Assembly (NCBI GenBank): GCA_030630395.1 | Contig: DAOVNE010000135.1 | Coordinates: 1 to 5,035 of the forward strand | DNA: 5,035 bases | From: Candidatus Eiseniibacteriota bacterium | Lineage (GTDB): Bacteria; Joyebacterota; Joyebacteria; Joyebacterales; Joyebacteraceae | Direction: 5' to 3' | Part shown: positions 1 through 5,035 of the stretch, piece by piece | Numbering within the stretch: position 1 is the first letter of the stretch | Layout of the letters: every line of letters begins with the position of its first letter | Translations under genes and position numbers: made by a program | Notes under the pieces: generated by a model | The model's input: only the letters and a program-made list of their open reading frames with translations | What the model was told of the DNA's origin: nothing | The model's database searches: none

Positions 1-527
1 TGTCCCCGTACGCCGTTGCCAAACTGGCAGGGGAGCACTACTGCCTGAGCTTCGACGGTCTCTACGATATCGAGGCGGTCTGCCTCAGGTACTTCAACGT
101 ATTCGGTCCCAGGCAGGATCCCGGCTCGCAGTATGCCGCAGCCGTGCCCATTTTCACGACCGCGCTCTTGAAGGGCGGCGCACCGACCATTTACGGAGAT
201 GGCGAGCAGTCACGTGACTTCACGCACATCTCAAGCGTAGTGGAGGCGAACATCCTGGCGGGCGACAGCGCAGATGCGCCCGGAGGGGTCTTCAATGTGG
301 CGATGGGCGAGACGGTGACTGTAAACGAGCTGTTCGCGGCGTTGTGCGATATCATCGGCTCGAGCGCGGAAGCGAAATACGCCGATTCCCGGCCCGGGGA
401 CGTCAAACACTCCTATGCCGACATCGCCCGAGCGCGAGAGGTCCTTGAATACGAGCCTCTGCTCGGCTTCAGGGATGGGCTTCAGCTGACGGTAGACTGG
501 TTCAGAGAGCACAGTGCTCAAGCCTAG
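1..527 (+). CDS. NAD-dependent nucleotide-sugar 4-epimerase (GalE/WbpP-like extended SDR), 5'-truncated by window edge
   Basis: Only the C-terminal 174 residues are visible; the first complete codon is at position 3 and the TAG stop is at 525-527. The visible part opens with SPYAVAK, which is the catalytic YxxxK of extended short-chain dehydrogenases. It continues with RYFNVFGPRQDP, then GDGEQSRDF, the usual substrate-domain motif, and RPGDVKHS near the C-terminus, where the Arg typically contacts the nucleotide diphosphate. Family members are about 310-340 residues, so the N-terminal Rossmann GxxGxxG half lies outside the window. The family epimerises C4 of UDP-hexoses or UDP-N-acetylhexosamines via a 4-keto NADH intermediate in the cytoplasm, feeding LPS, capsule or glycan synthesis. 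The GSQYAAAVPIF segment recalls WbpP/TviC-type UDP-GlcNAc epimerases, but exact substrate cannot be decided. An in-frame ATG at 144 is internal and not the start. A gap of 84 nt separates it from the regulator downstream. Confidence 0.93.
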   Translation, partial: SPYAVAKLAGEHYCLSFDGLYDIEAVCLRYFNVFGPRQDPGSQYAAAVPIFTTALLKGGAPTIYGDGEQSRDFTHISSVVEANILAGDSADAPGGVFNVAMGETVTVNELFAALCDIIGSSAEAKYADSRPGDVKHSYADIARAREVLEYEPLLGFRDGLQLTVDWFREHSAQA

Positions 528-600
528 CGTGTTTCCCAAGCTGGGTGTGTGGCAGTGCGACCCGCGGGTGAGGACGCCCTGGCGGGGCATCGTCGTTTCC

Positions 601-606
601 GGAGGG
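601..606 (+). promoter_or_regulatory. Ribosome binding site GGAGGG fixing a TTG start
   Basis: GGAGGG lies 5 nt before the TTG at 612 and is the best Shine-Dalgarno match in the region. The alternative upstream GTG at 549 has no comparable site. A start at 549 would also add 21 Arg/Ala-rich residues ahead of the receiver-like first beta strand (KRVWILD), so 612 is preferred. Confidence 0.7.
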
Positions 607-611
607 CAAGC

Positions 612-2003
612 TTGAAGCGAGTCTGGATTCTGGATTCCAGCGAGTCCCAGGCGGAGGAGATCCTGCGTGGGCTGCCGTCCTTGCTGTACGATTCCACGGT
701 GTGGGTCGACACAGCCGCGATGCTCGCCGCCGCTCAAACGGAACCTCCCGATCTCATTGTTGTCGAACACGGAATCACTGACATGCCGGTTGTGGACGTT
801 CTGCAGGCCATCAAAGGGCTCAGCAGACGCGTGTGCATCATCGTCGTCGCCGAACAGACGAGCAGTCTGGGAGCGATCGAGTCGATGCGTGAGGGAGCGT
901 ACGACTACCTTCCGAGAGAGACGCTGCCGGGTGCTCTTGAGGATGCGGGGCGTCGCGCGCTTTCGGATGATGGCGGGATGATACAGACCATCGGATCTCC
1001 GGGACCCGGTGATGTTGCAGAATTGGGTGCCGTGGTCGGCAAGACGCCCGAGATGATCGAGATCCACAAGCTCATCGGCCAGGTTGCCGATACCGACGCT
1101 TGCGTGCTCGTCCAGGGTGAGCCGGGCACCGGCAAGGAACTCGTGGCCAGAGCCCTTCACTACAATAGCAGTCGCAGGGACTCTCCGTTTGTTGCCGTGA
1201 ACTGCTCGGCGCTTGCGCCGGAGTCTCTGGAGATAGATCTGTTCGGTCGAGGCGGGGAGGGGAAGAGCCGCGGGCCGAGCCGTATGGAAGTGGCCGATGG
1301 CGGTACGATCTTCATTGATGAGATCGACGCGATGGGACTCGAGAACCAGGCCAGGCTTCTTACGGTTCTGGAGGACGGCTATTTCGAGCGGCCGCGTTCA
1401 AGGAAGAGAGTCAGCACTGACGTCAGGGTGATCGCAGCAGCCGGCGCCAGTCTCGTGGGTTGCATGAAGAGCGGAGGATTCCGTGTAGACTTGTTCTATC
1501 GTCTCAAGGTAGTCTCCGTGTTCATGCCGCCACTCAGGGACAGGCGAGACGATATTCCCTGTCTGGCGGAGCATTTTCTGAAGCGTGCCGAGGCCAAGAT
1601 GCATCGCGACATAGATGGCATCTCTCCGGCGGCCATAGAGCTCCTGCAGCGCTACCCCTGGCCGGGCAATGTGCGCGAGCTTGAGCAGGTCGTTCAGCGC
1701 GCGGTGGCGTTGAATCGGACCGGAGTCGTGATGCCCGAGGATTTCGAGGCATTGCGCGACGGGCAGGAGTCGTGGCCGGGCATGCAGCTTGGGCAGGCAT
1801 CGGGGCTTGAGAACGCAGTGAGATACGAACTCGAGAAGCGCCTTGCTCTCAAGGAAACGGATATCGATAGGGTCATAGTGTCGGAGATGGAACGCGTACT
1901 CGCGGAAGCGGCGCTCGAGGCCGTGGATGGGAATCAGGTCAAGGCTGCACGGCTCTTGGGTATCAGCAGGAACACGCTAAGAAAGCGGGTGAGAGAGGCT
2001 TGA
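612..2003 (+). CDS. Degenerate NtrC-family response regulator: receiver-like, AAA+ lacking GAFTGA, Fis-type HTH
   Basis: A 463-residue protein starting at TTG 612 (GGAGGG 5 nt upstream) with bacterial enhancer-binding-protein architecture. Residues 1-117 have a receiver fold pattern (KRVWILD, PDLIVVEHGITDMP, GAYDYLPRE), but the phosphoacceptor Asp is Glu52, the beta-4 Thr/Ser is Ala80 and the conserved Lys is Arg102. Residues about 140-380 are an AAA+ domain: Walker A GEPGTGKE (169-176), Walker B TIFIDEID (Asp236-Glu237), Arg-finger region FRVDLFYRL (about 290-298) and sensor II WPGNVREL (350-357). The GAFTGA loop is missing: LFG is followed by RGGEGKSRGPSRMEV, about 4 residues shorter than in E. 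coli NtrC. Sensor I, usually AATN, reads AAAG. Residues 430-463 form a Fis-type helix-turn-helix (VKAARLLGISRNTLRKRV). It probably binds DNA and may hydrolyse ATP, but is unlikely to be a normal phosphorylation-driven sigma-54 activator. It may regulate nearby envelope genes, which is inference. Its stop overlaps the next gene's start. Confidence 0.9.
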   Translation: MKRVWILDSSESQAEEILRGLPSLLYDSTVWVDTAAMLAAAQTEPPDLIVVEHGITDMPVVDVLQAIKGLSRRVCIIVVAEQTSSLGAIESMREGAYDYLPRETLPGALEDAGRRALSDDGGMIQTIGSPGPGDVAELGAVVGKTPEMIEIHKLIGQVADTDACVLVQGEPGTGKELVARALHYNSSRRDSPFVAVNCSALAPESLEIDLFGRGGEGKSRGPSRMEVADGGTIFIDEIDAMGLENQARLLTVLEDGYFERPRSRKRVSTDVRVIAAAGASLVGCMKSGGFRVDLFYRLKVVSVFMPPLRDRRDDIPCLAEHFLKRAEAKMHRDIDGISPAAIELLQRYPWPGNVRELEQVVQRAVALNRTGVVMPEDFEALRDGQESWPGMQLGQASGLENAVRYELEKRLALKETDIDRVIVSEMERVLAEAALEAVDGNQVKAARLLGISRNTLRKRVREA

Positions 2004-2569
2004 GGCGACTTGGTGGGCAGGAGACAGCACTCAGGCGTGCTTGTCGGTTCCCGGCGGTGGCCATCCCGGCGGCGGTAGCGCTGGCTGTGATGCTGCTGGT
2101 AGCGATTGTGCTGACCGGGTGCTCCCACTACGGCTTCTCCGCCTCAGTGAAGACGCACATCGCGAGCATAGCCATCCCGGTTATGGAGAATGAGACGGTG
2201 GAATTCGCGGTCGGTCAGGATCTGACGGACGCGCTGATAGAGGTGTTTTCAGATGACAACAGCCTCAGGGTCATGGGTGAGGACGAGGCCGATTCGATTC
2301 TGCGCGGCACGGTCGTGCGGTATTCGCGTCCCGTTCTGTCCTACGATGCCGGCGGCAGCCCGCGCGAGTACAAGGTAAACGTTGTTGCGAGACTATCGTA
2401 TGAGGACCTTACGAACGGTACCGTCGTGTGGGAAAGCGAAATCACGGGCTGGGCCGTCTACTCGGTCAGCGGTGAGGATGGAGAGCTGGCCACTGAGGAA
2501 GAGGCCCAGGAACGCGCCCTGGAGAAGCTGGCGCAGGATGTTCTCTCGCGAACCGTGCAAGGCTGGTAG
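2000..2569 (+). CDS. lptE: LPS-assembly lipoprotein LptE
   Basis: A 189-residue predicted outer-membrane lipoprotein. A basic N-region (Arg2, Arg3, Arg12, Arg13, Arg16) and a hydrophobic stretch (about 19-38) lead to lipobox LTGC with lipidated Cys41. The mature part matches LptE-family patterns: CSHYGFSAS after lipidation, IASIAIPVMENETVEF, then a Leu-rich helix (DLTDALIEVF), DSILRGTVVRY, and a REYKVNVVARLSYED strand region. In well-studied Gram-negatives LptE plugs the LptD barrel and helps insert LPS into the outer leaflet. The TTG start at 2000 overlaps the regulator's TGA (TTGA), implying translational coupling; its GAGG is only 1 nt away, so a conventional RBS is lacking. A GTG at 2057 would give a more classical 22-residue signal peptide but has no visible RBS. 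The following holA agrees with known lptE-holA synteny. LptE sequences diverge strongly, so the call rests on lipobox, length, motif style and position. Confidence 0.82.
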   Translation: MRRLGGQETALRRACRFPAVAIPAAVALAVMLLVAIVLTGCSHYGFSASVKTHIASIAIPVMENETVEFAVGQDLTDALIEVFSDDNSLRVMGEDEADSILRGTVVRYSRPVLSYDAGGSPREYKVNVVARLSYEDLTNGTVVWESEITGWAVYSVSGEDGELATEEEAQERALEKLAQDVLSRTVQGW

Positions 2570-2581
2570 AGGGAAAGCAAC

Positions 2582-3574
2582 GTGACGTTCTCTGCATTTC
2601 AGGAAGCCGTCGAGCGCCGGGAATTCGCCCCTGTCTATCTTTTCCACGGCGAGGAGTCGTACATCGCGCGGCTCGGCGTGGCCATCCTCAAACGAGCGGT
2701 GCTGGCGCCCGGTAGCGAGCCGTTCGACTTCGCGAGCCTGACCGGGCGGGAGACCACGGCTGAAGCGATCGTGGCGGCTGCCGGAACAGTGCCTATGTTG
2801 TCCGAGAGGCGCCTGACTGTCGTCTACGAGTTCGACGAACTCGCACAAACACACCGCACGAAACTACTCGAGTACATGAAAGACCCCGTCGAATGCTCGT
2901 GCCTCGCGCTCATAACCTCCAAGCGACTGGGCAGCAAGAACAAGTTCGAGCGCGAAGCACTCGGAAGTGCGGCCGTCGTGGAGTGCAACCGCCCCGACGG
3001 CGAAACGCTCGTGGCCATGGTCGATCGCATGGCGTCCGAGCGAGATGTCTCTCTTACGCGGGACGCTCTGCTCGTTCTTCTGGACTGGACGGACGGGCGG
3101 CTCAGCAGGATAGGCAACGAACTCGACAAGCTGTCCTCGTATGCGGAAGGCAGACCGGCTGTGACCCTGGATGATGTGGAACAGGTCGTGGGGGCAAAAG
3201 CATCAAGTCTCAGGGACCTGGCTCTGTCGGTGGCTGAGCAGAGACAGGGGGACGCGCTCGCGCGGCTTGCCGAGCTGATCGAAGGCGGCATGGATGCGGC
3301 TCAGCTCGTCTCACAGCTCTACGGTTGCTGGATGGGTCTCTGGATGGCTCGCATGCAGCCCGGACCCAGGCATGGGGGAGGGTGGAGGCCGCACCACGCG
3401 CTTATGGGCGTACCGGACCTTCGTGAGAGGGCGCTCAAGAGAACGTCGCGTGAGTATGCGCGAGGGGTAGGTCTCTTCTACAGAGCCGATCTCGACATAC
3501 GGAAGGGCATGCCACCTGAGCCCACGGTTGGTCTTCTGGTCTACGGACTCGCCGGAGACGCCGATCGTGCTTGA
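2582..3574 (+). CDS. holA: DNA polymerase III subunit delta
   Basis: A 330-residue protein of typical HolA length (E. coli delta is 343). It is the clamp-loader wrench that opens the beta sliding clamp during replication in the cytoplasm. The N-terminus has the family signature VYLFHGEESYIARL (18-31). Residues 71-77 (PMLSERR) sit where delta carries the hydrophobic beta-clamp-binding wedge, with Met72-Leu73 in place of Leu-Phe in E. coli. The middle domain contains the conserved DGRLSRIGNELDKL (171-184), and the C-terminal helical domain includes RADLDIRKGMPPEPTVGLLV (301-320), a variant of the family's D-x-x-x-K-x-G tail motif. No Walker A is present, as expected for delta. The start is GTG 2582 with AGAGGGA (2568-2574) about 7 nt upstream, 12 nt after lptE stops. 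The 3' end overlaps nth by 8 nt. A short Gly/His/Pro-rich stretch (260-272) is a minor oddity. Confidence 0.95.
   Translation: MTFSAFQEAVERREFAPVYLFHGEESYIARLGVAILKRAVLAPGSEPFDFASLTGRETTAEAIVAAAGTVPMLSERRLTVVYEFDELAQTHRTKLLEYMKDPVECSCLALITSKRLGSKNKFEREALGSAAVVECNRPDGETLVAMVDRMASERDVSLTRDALLVLLDWTDGRLSRIGNELDKLSSYAEGRPAVTLDDVEQVVGAKASSLRDLALSVAEQRQGDALARLAELIEGGMDAAQLVSQLYGCWMGLWMARMQPGPRHGGGWRPHHALMGVPDLRERALKRTSREYARGVGLFYRADLDIRKGMPPEPTVGLLVYGLAGDADRA
3554..3557 (+). promoter_or_regulatory. Ribosome binding site GGAG choosing the nth start
   Basis: GGAG (followed by A) lies 9 nt before GTG 3567 and inside the end of holA. It favours GTG 3567 over the upstream in-frame TTG at 3528, which would add 13 residues unlike Nth N-termini and a longer overlap with holA. 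Confidence 0.55.
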
Positions 3575-4250
3575 CGGCGCTCGCGAACGACTGCTCCGAA
3601 TCACGCTTCTTCTTGAAGGACGATACGGGGTTCCTGAACATGTGGGCCGAGGCGACCTGATAGGCGCGCTTGTGGCCACGATTCTCTCCCAGAACACATC
3701 CGACGTGAACTCAAAGAGAGCATACTCGGGATTGAGAGAACGCTTCTCCTCGTGGGATGAAGTCGCCTGTGCTCACTCTGCGACTATTGAGGAGGCCATC
3801 AGGAGAGGAGGTCTGGCCCGCACGAAGTCCGTTCGCATCCGGCGCATTCTGAACGAGATCCTGGAATCAACCGGGAAGCTCGATCTGGAGTTTCTGCGGG
3901 ACAGAGACAGTGACGAAGTGCTCTCCTACCTGGAACGGTTCCATGGGGTGGGGAAGAAGACTGCCGCATGCGTAGTTCTCTTTGAACTCGGGAGAGATGT
4001 ACTCCCAGTCGACACGCACGTTCACCGTGTCATCAGTCGGCTCGGGATCCTGAGCCCTGACGGCACGGCCGAGGTAATCTACGCGGGTCTCAAGGCCGTG
4101 GCGCCCGGGGGCAAAGCGCTCTCCCTGCATGTGAACATGATCAGGCTCGGTAGAGAGCTCTGCAGGCCGAGGGGGCCCGGGTGTGATCATTGCCCGCTCG
4201 CACCTGAGTGTGACCACGCCGACAGGAAGCGTCCGATCGAGCGCTCTTGA
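3567..4250 (+). CDS. nth: Endonuclease III (DNA glycosylase/AP lyase)
   Basis: A 227-residue protein from GTG 3567, close to E. coli Nth (211 residues). It removes oxidised pyrimidines and cleaves the abasic site by beta-elimination in base excision repair. Sequence evidence: LSQNTSDVNSKRAY near the N-terminus, a helix-hairpin-helix FHGVGKKTA with catalytic Lys131, and VDTHVHRV with catalytic Asp149. The Lys-Asp spacing of 18 is the same as K120/D138 in E. coli. The C-terminal [4Fe-4S] ligands follow C-x6-C-x2-C-x5-C exactly (Cys199, 206, 209, 215). All key residues are present, so it should be active as a bifunctional glycosylase/lyase rather than a MutY-like enzyme. The 5' end overlaps holA by 8 nt, so it is probably co-transcribed and translationally coupled. 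It is the last gene of the packed cluster; the next gene lies 193 nt away. Confidence 0.96.
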   Translation: MLDGARERLLRITLLLEGRYGVPEHVGRGDLIGALVATILSQNTSDVNSKRAYSGLRERFSSWDEVACAHSATIEEAIRRGGLARTKSVRIRRILNEILESTGKLDLEFLRDRDSDEVLSYLERFHGVGKKTAACVVLFELGRDVLPVDTHVHRVISRLGILSPDGTAEVIYAGLKAVAPGGKALSLHVNMIRLGRELCRPRGPGCDHCPLAPECDHADRKRPIERS

Positions 4251-4274
4251 GAGCGGCACGGCCGTGAGGGCCCT
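4239..4274 (+). repeat. Cluster of adjacent palindromes at the end of nth
   Basis: Three perfect palindromes lie close together: GAGCGCTC (4239-4246), CACGGCCGTG (4257-4266) and AGGGCCCT (4267-4274). In addition CGCTCT/AGAGCG (4242-4247 and 4250-4255) forms an inverted repeat across the nth stop. No T-run follows, so this is not a standard intrinsic terminator. It may be a transcript-end structure or a protein-binding site; function is unknown. Confidence 0.4.
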
Positions 4275-4313
4275 GAGAGGCGAGGAGGGCGCGGGAAGCC
4301 CCAGAGAAAGGGC

Positions 4314-4343
4314 TTGACGGAGCTCATTCCGCTGTGTTATCAA
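4314..4343 (+). promoter_or_regulatory. Candidate sigma-70-type promoter for the outer-membrane protein gene
   Basis: TTGACG (4314-4319, 5 of 6 to TTGACA) is followed after 18 nt by TATCAA (4338-4343, 4 of 6 to TATAAT), which is preceded by an extended -10 TG (4335-4336). Transcription would begin near 4350, giving a leader of about 95 nt. The -35 box overlaps the right arm of the AAGCCC/GGGCTT inverted repeat. This was judged by eye only, and promoter consensus in this lineage is not known. Confidence 0.45.
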
Positions 4344-4378
4344 GGATGAAACTGTCTCTTTTGGTGCGCCCCCTGGTG

Positions 4379-4433
4379 CTCCTGCCGGATAGGTACGGTC
4401 GGGTTCTGCAGTGCGCCGCCCGACGCTCAGGAG
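4379..4433 (+). promoter_or_regulatory. Leader with possible Shine-Dalgarno-sequestering structure
   Basis: CTCCTG (4379-4384) is the exact reverse complement of CAGGAG (4428-4433), which contains most of the AGGAGGA ribosome binding site (4429-4435). Enclosed between them, GTCGGG (4398-4403) pairs with CCCGAC (4419-4424) around a 15-nt loop. Together they could form a stacked structure that hides the ribosome binding site. Short anti-SD matches occur by chance, so this is only a candidate. Confidence 0.3.
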
Positions 4434-4443
4434 GAAGAAACAC

Positions 4444-5035
4444 ATGCGTCTGAACCACAGTGTGCTGACTTGGTCTCTCATAATGCTCATCATCAGTCCG
4501 ATACTTGCGCTGGCGGGTGGCCTGTATACGCCCGGCGTCGGCGTGAGAAGCAGTGCCATGGGTAGCGCGTTCGTTGGTCTGGCCGACGACTACAGCGCCG
4601 TTCACTGGAACCCTGCCGGGATCAGTCAGATCCGGGGGTTCGCGGTTGTGGTCACCGGTCACGACGGCATCTCGTTGGCTTCGCGCGCTGAGGGAATGGT
4701 GGATTTCGACGGTCCTGAGATTGGCTGGCTGGCACCTCTCGTAGTAGAGGCTACCTCCGAAGCCACGCAGTACCTCGCTCCGGGCCTGTACATGTATATG
4801 GACACCGGACCTCTCTCAGTTGTGGCCGACAAGTTCGGCATCTGCGCGTATACGCTCGCCGATTTCGGGACGATCTGGGACGGGGATAAGCTCTACGATG
4901 ATCTCATCGCTGAGTACACCACGATCGCGACTGATCCCAACGGCTACCGGCAGGTCTTTGGTGATCCGCCGAACTTCGAGAGCCGGATCACCGGGTACGT
5001 TCTCTCGCCTGTCGTGGCGAAGAACATCACAGACA
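4444..5035 (+). CDS. Outer-membrane beta-barrel protein, FadL/OmpP1/PorV-like, 3'-truncated by window edge
   Basis: The first 197 codons are visible and the frame is open to the window end. The ATG at 4444 is well supported by AGGAGGA (4429-4435) 8 nt upstream. Residues 1-24 form a Sec signal peptide (hydrophobic core LIMLIISPILALA, probable cleavage after Ala24). The mature N-terminus GGLYTPGVGVRSSAMGSAF, then GLADDYSAVHWNPAG (45-59), is the hallmark of the FadL/OmpP1/TodX and PorV-type families, in which an N-terminal plug precedes the barrel and the NPAG motif is conserved. FadL proteins import hydrophobic compounds, while PorV-like members act in type IX secretion; the visible part does not decide between these or another role. 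Full-length members are usually 350-500 residues, so about half or less is seen. It is the only gene here whose visible start is ATG with a strong SD, and it probably forms a separate transcription unit. Confidence 0.85.
   Translation, partial: MRLNHSVLTWSLIMLIISPILALAGGLYTPGVGVRSSAMGSAFVGLADDYSAVHWNPAGISQIRGFAVVVTGHDGISLASRAEGMVDFDGPEIGWLAPLVVEATSEATQYLAPGLYMYMDTGPLSVVADKFGICAYTLADFGTIWDGDKLYDDLIAEYTTIATDPNGYRQVFGDPPNFESRITGYVLSPVVAKNITD

Larger units (their letters stand above)
4251..4443 (+). other. Intergenic region between nth and the outer-membrane protein gene
   Basis: This 193-nt gap is the longest non-coding stretch of the window and marks a probable transcription-unit boundary. In order it holds the palindrome cluster overlapping the nth stop, an inverted repeat AAGCCC/GGGCTT (4296-4301 and 4310-4315, 8-nt loop), a promoter candidate (4314-4343) and a leader with pairing potential around the ribosome binding site. 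No convincing coding sequence is seen on either strand. Confidence 0.7.

Noticed and set aside
209..218. Perfect palindrome GTCACGTGAC
   Set aside because: It lies inside the epimerase gene and encodes part of the conserved QSRDF motif, so protein conservation explains it.
535..588. Small inverted repeats in the gap before the regulator (CCCA/TGGG, palindrome ACCCGCGGGT at 560-569, CGCC/GGCG)
   Set aside because: The stems are short, no T-run follows and no clear promoter is seen nearby. A terminator or operator call cannot be supported.
231..1160. Long minus-strand open frame (309 codons) across the epimerase end and regulator start
   Set aside because: It lies antisense to two genes with clear domain motifs and spans the gap between them. 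It has no recognisable motif, and its Arg/His-rich composition is typical of an antisense shadow in GC-rich DNA.
2824..3291. Minus-strand open frame of 155 codons inside holA
   Set aside because: The Ser/Arg-rich composition mirrors the antisense of a GC-rich coding sequence; no motif was seen and the sense strand is clearly holA.
4255..4268. Possible sigma-54 -24/-12 promoter suggested by GGCACG
   Set aside because: The GC element required 12 nt downstream of GG is absent (AG is found), so the spacing rule fails.
4346..4453. Small + strand ORF of 35 codons starting ATG 4346 (begins MKLSLLVRPL), overlapping the porin start
   Set aside because: Its ATG lies just upstream of the predicted transcript start and has AAGG immediately against it with no spacing. 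It has no recognisable leader-peptide features, though a leader peptide cannot be fully excluded.
3867..4559. Minus-strand open frame (230 codons) across nth, the intergenic region and the porin start
   Set aside because: It opposes the catalytic and Fe-S motifs of nth and the start of the porin gene, shows no domain signature, and would cover the promoter and leader region.

Overview
The window looks like chromosomal DNA from a GC-rich (roughly 60% by eye) diderm, Gram-negative-type bacterium. The evidence is an LptE-type LPS-assembly lipoprotein and an exported FadL/OmpP1-type outer-membrane protein. The style of the LptE, the porin and the regulator recalls FCB-group or neighbouring candidate phyla (Eisenbacteria-like), but this placement is a guess from memory, not a search. 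Every supported gene is on the + strand, and I see no mobile element, tRNA, rRNA or CRISPR.

Layout: (1) positions 1-527 hold the C-terminal half of an extended-SDR nucleotide-sugar 4-epimerase (GalE/WbpP-like), cut by the left edge. (2) After an 84-nt gap, positions 612-4250 hold a tightly packed four-gene cluster: a sigma-54-activator-like regulator with a degenerate receiver and no GAFTGA loop, then lptE, holA (DNA polymerase III delta) and nth (endonuclease III). Junctions are a 4-nt overlap, a 12-nt gap and an 8-nt overlap, so the four genes are probably one transcript with translational coupling. All four appear to start with TTG or GTG. (3) Positions 4251-4443 are a non-coding boundary with clustered palindromes, a sigma-70-like promoter candidate and a structured leader. 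(4) From 4444 to the right edge runs the 5' part of a FadL/OmpP1/PorV-like outer-membrane protein gene.

How the genes fit together: the lptE-holA pair matches the neighbourhood known from E. coli (leuS-lptE-holA-nadD), but here an atypical regulator sits upstream and nth downstream. The cluster mixes envelope biogenesis (epimerase, LptE, porin) with replication and repair (HolA, Nth), which suggests a housekeeping operon. The most unusual item is the regulator. It keeps the bEBP architecture (receiver, AAA+, Fis-type HTH) but has lost the phosphoacceptor Asp (Glu instead), the receiver Thr/Lys switch residues and the sigma-54-contacting GAFTGA loop. It is therefore probably not a conventional phosphorylation-controlled sigma-54 activator. 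The rest of the window is fairly ordinary, and I do not see a clear multi-gene novel system.
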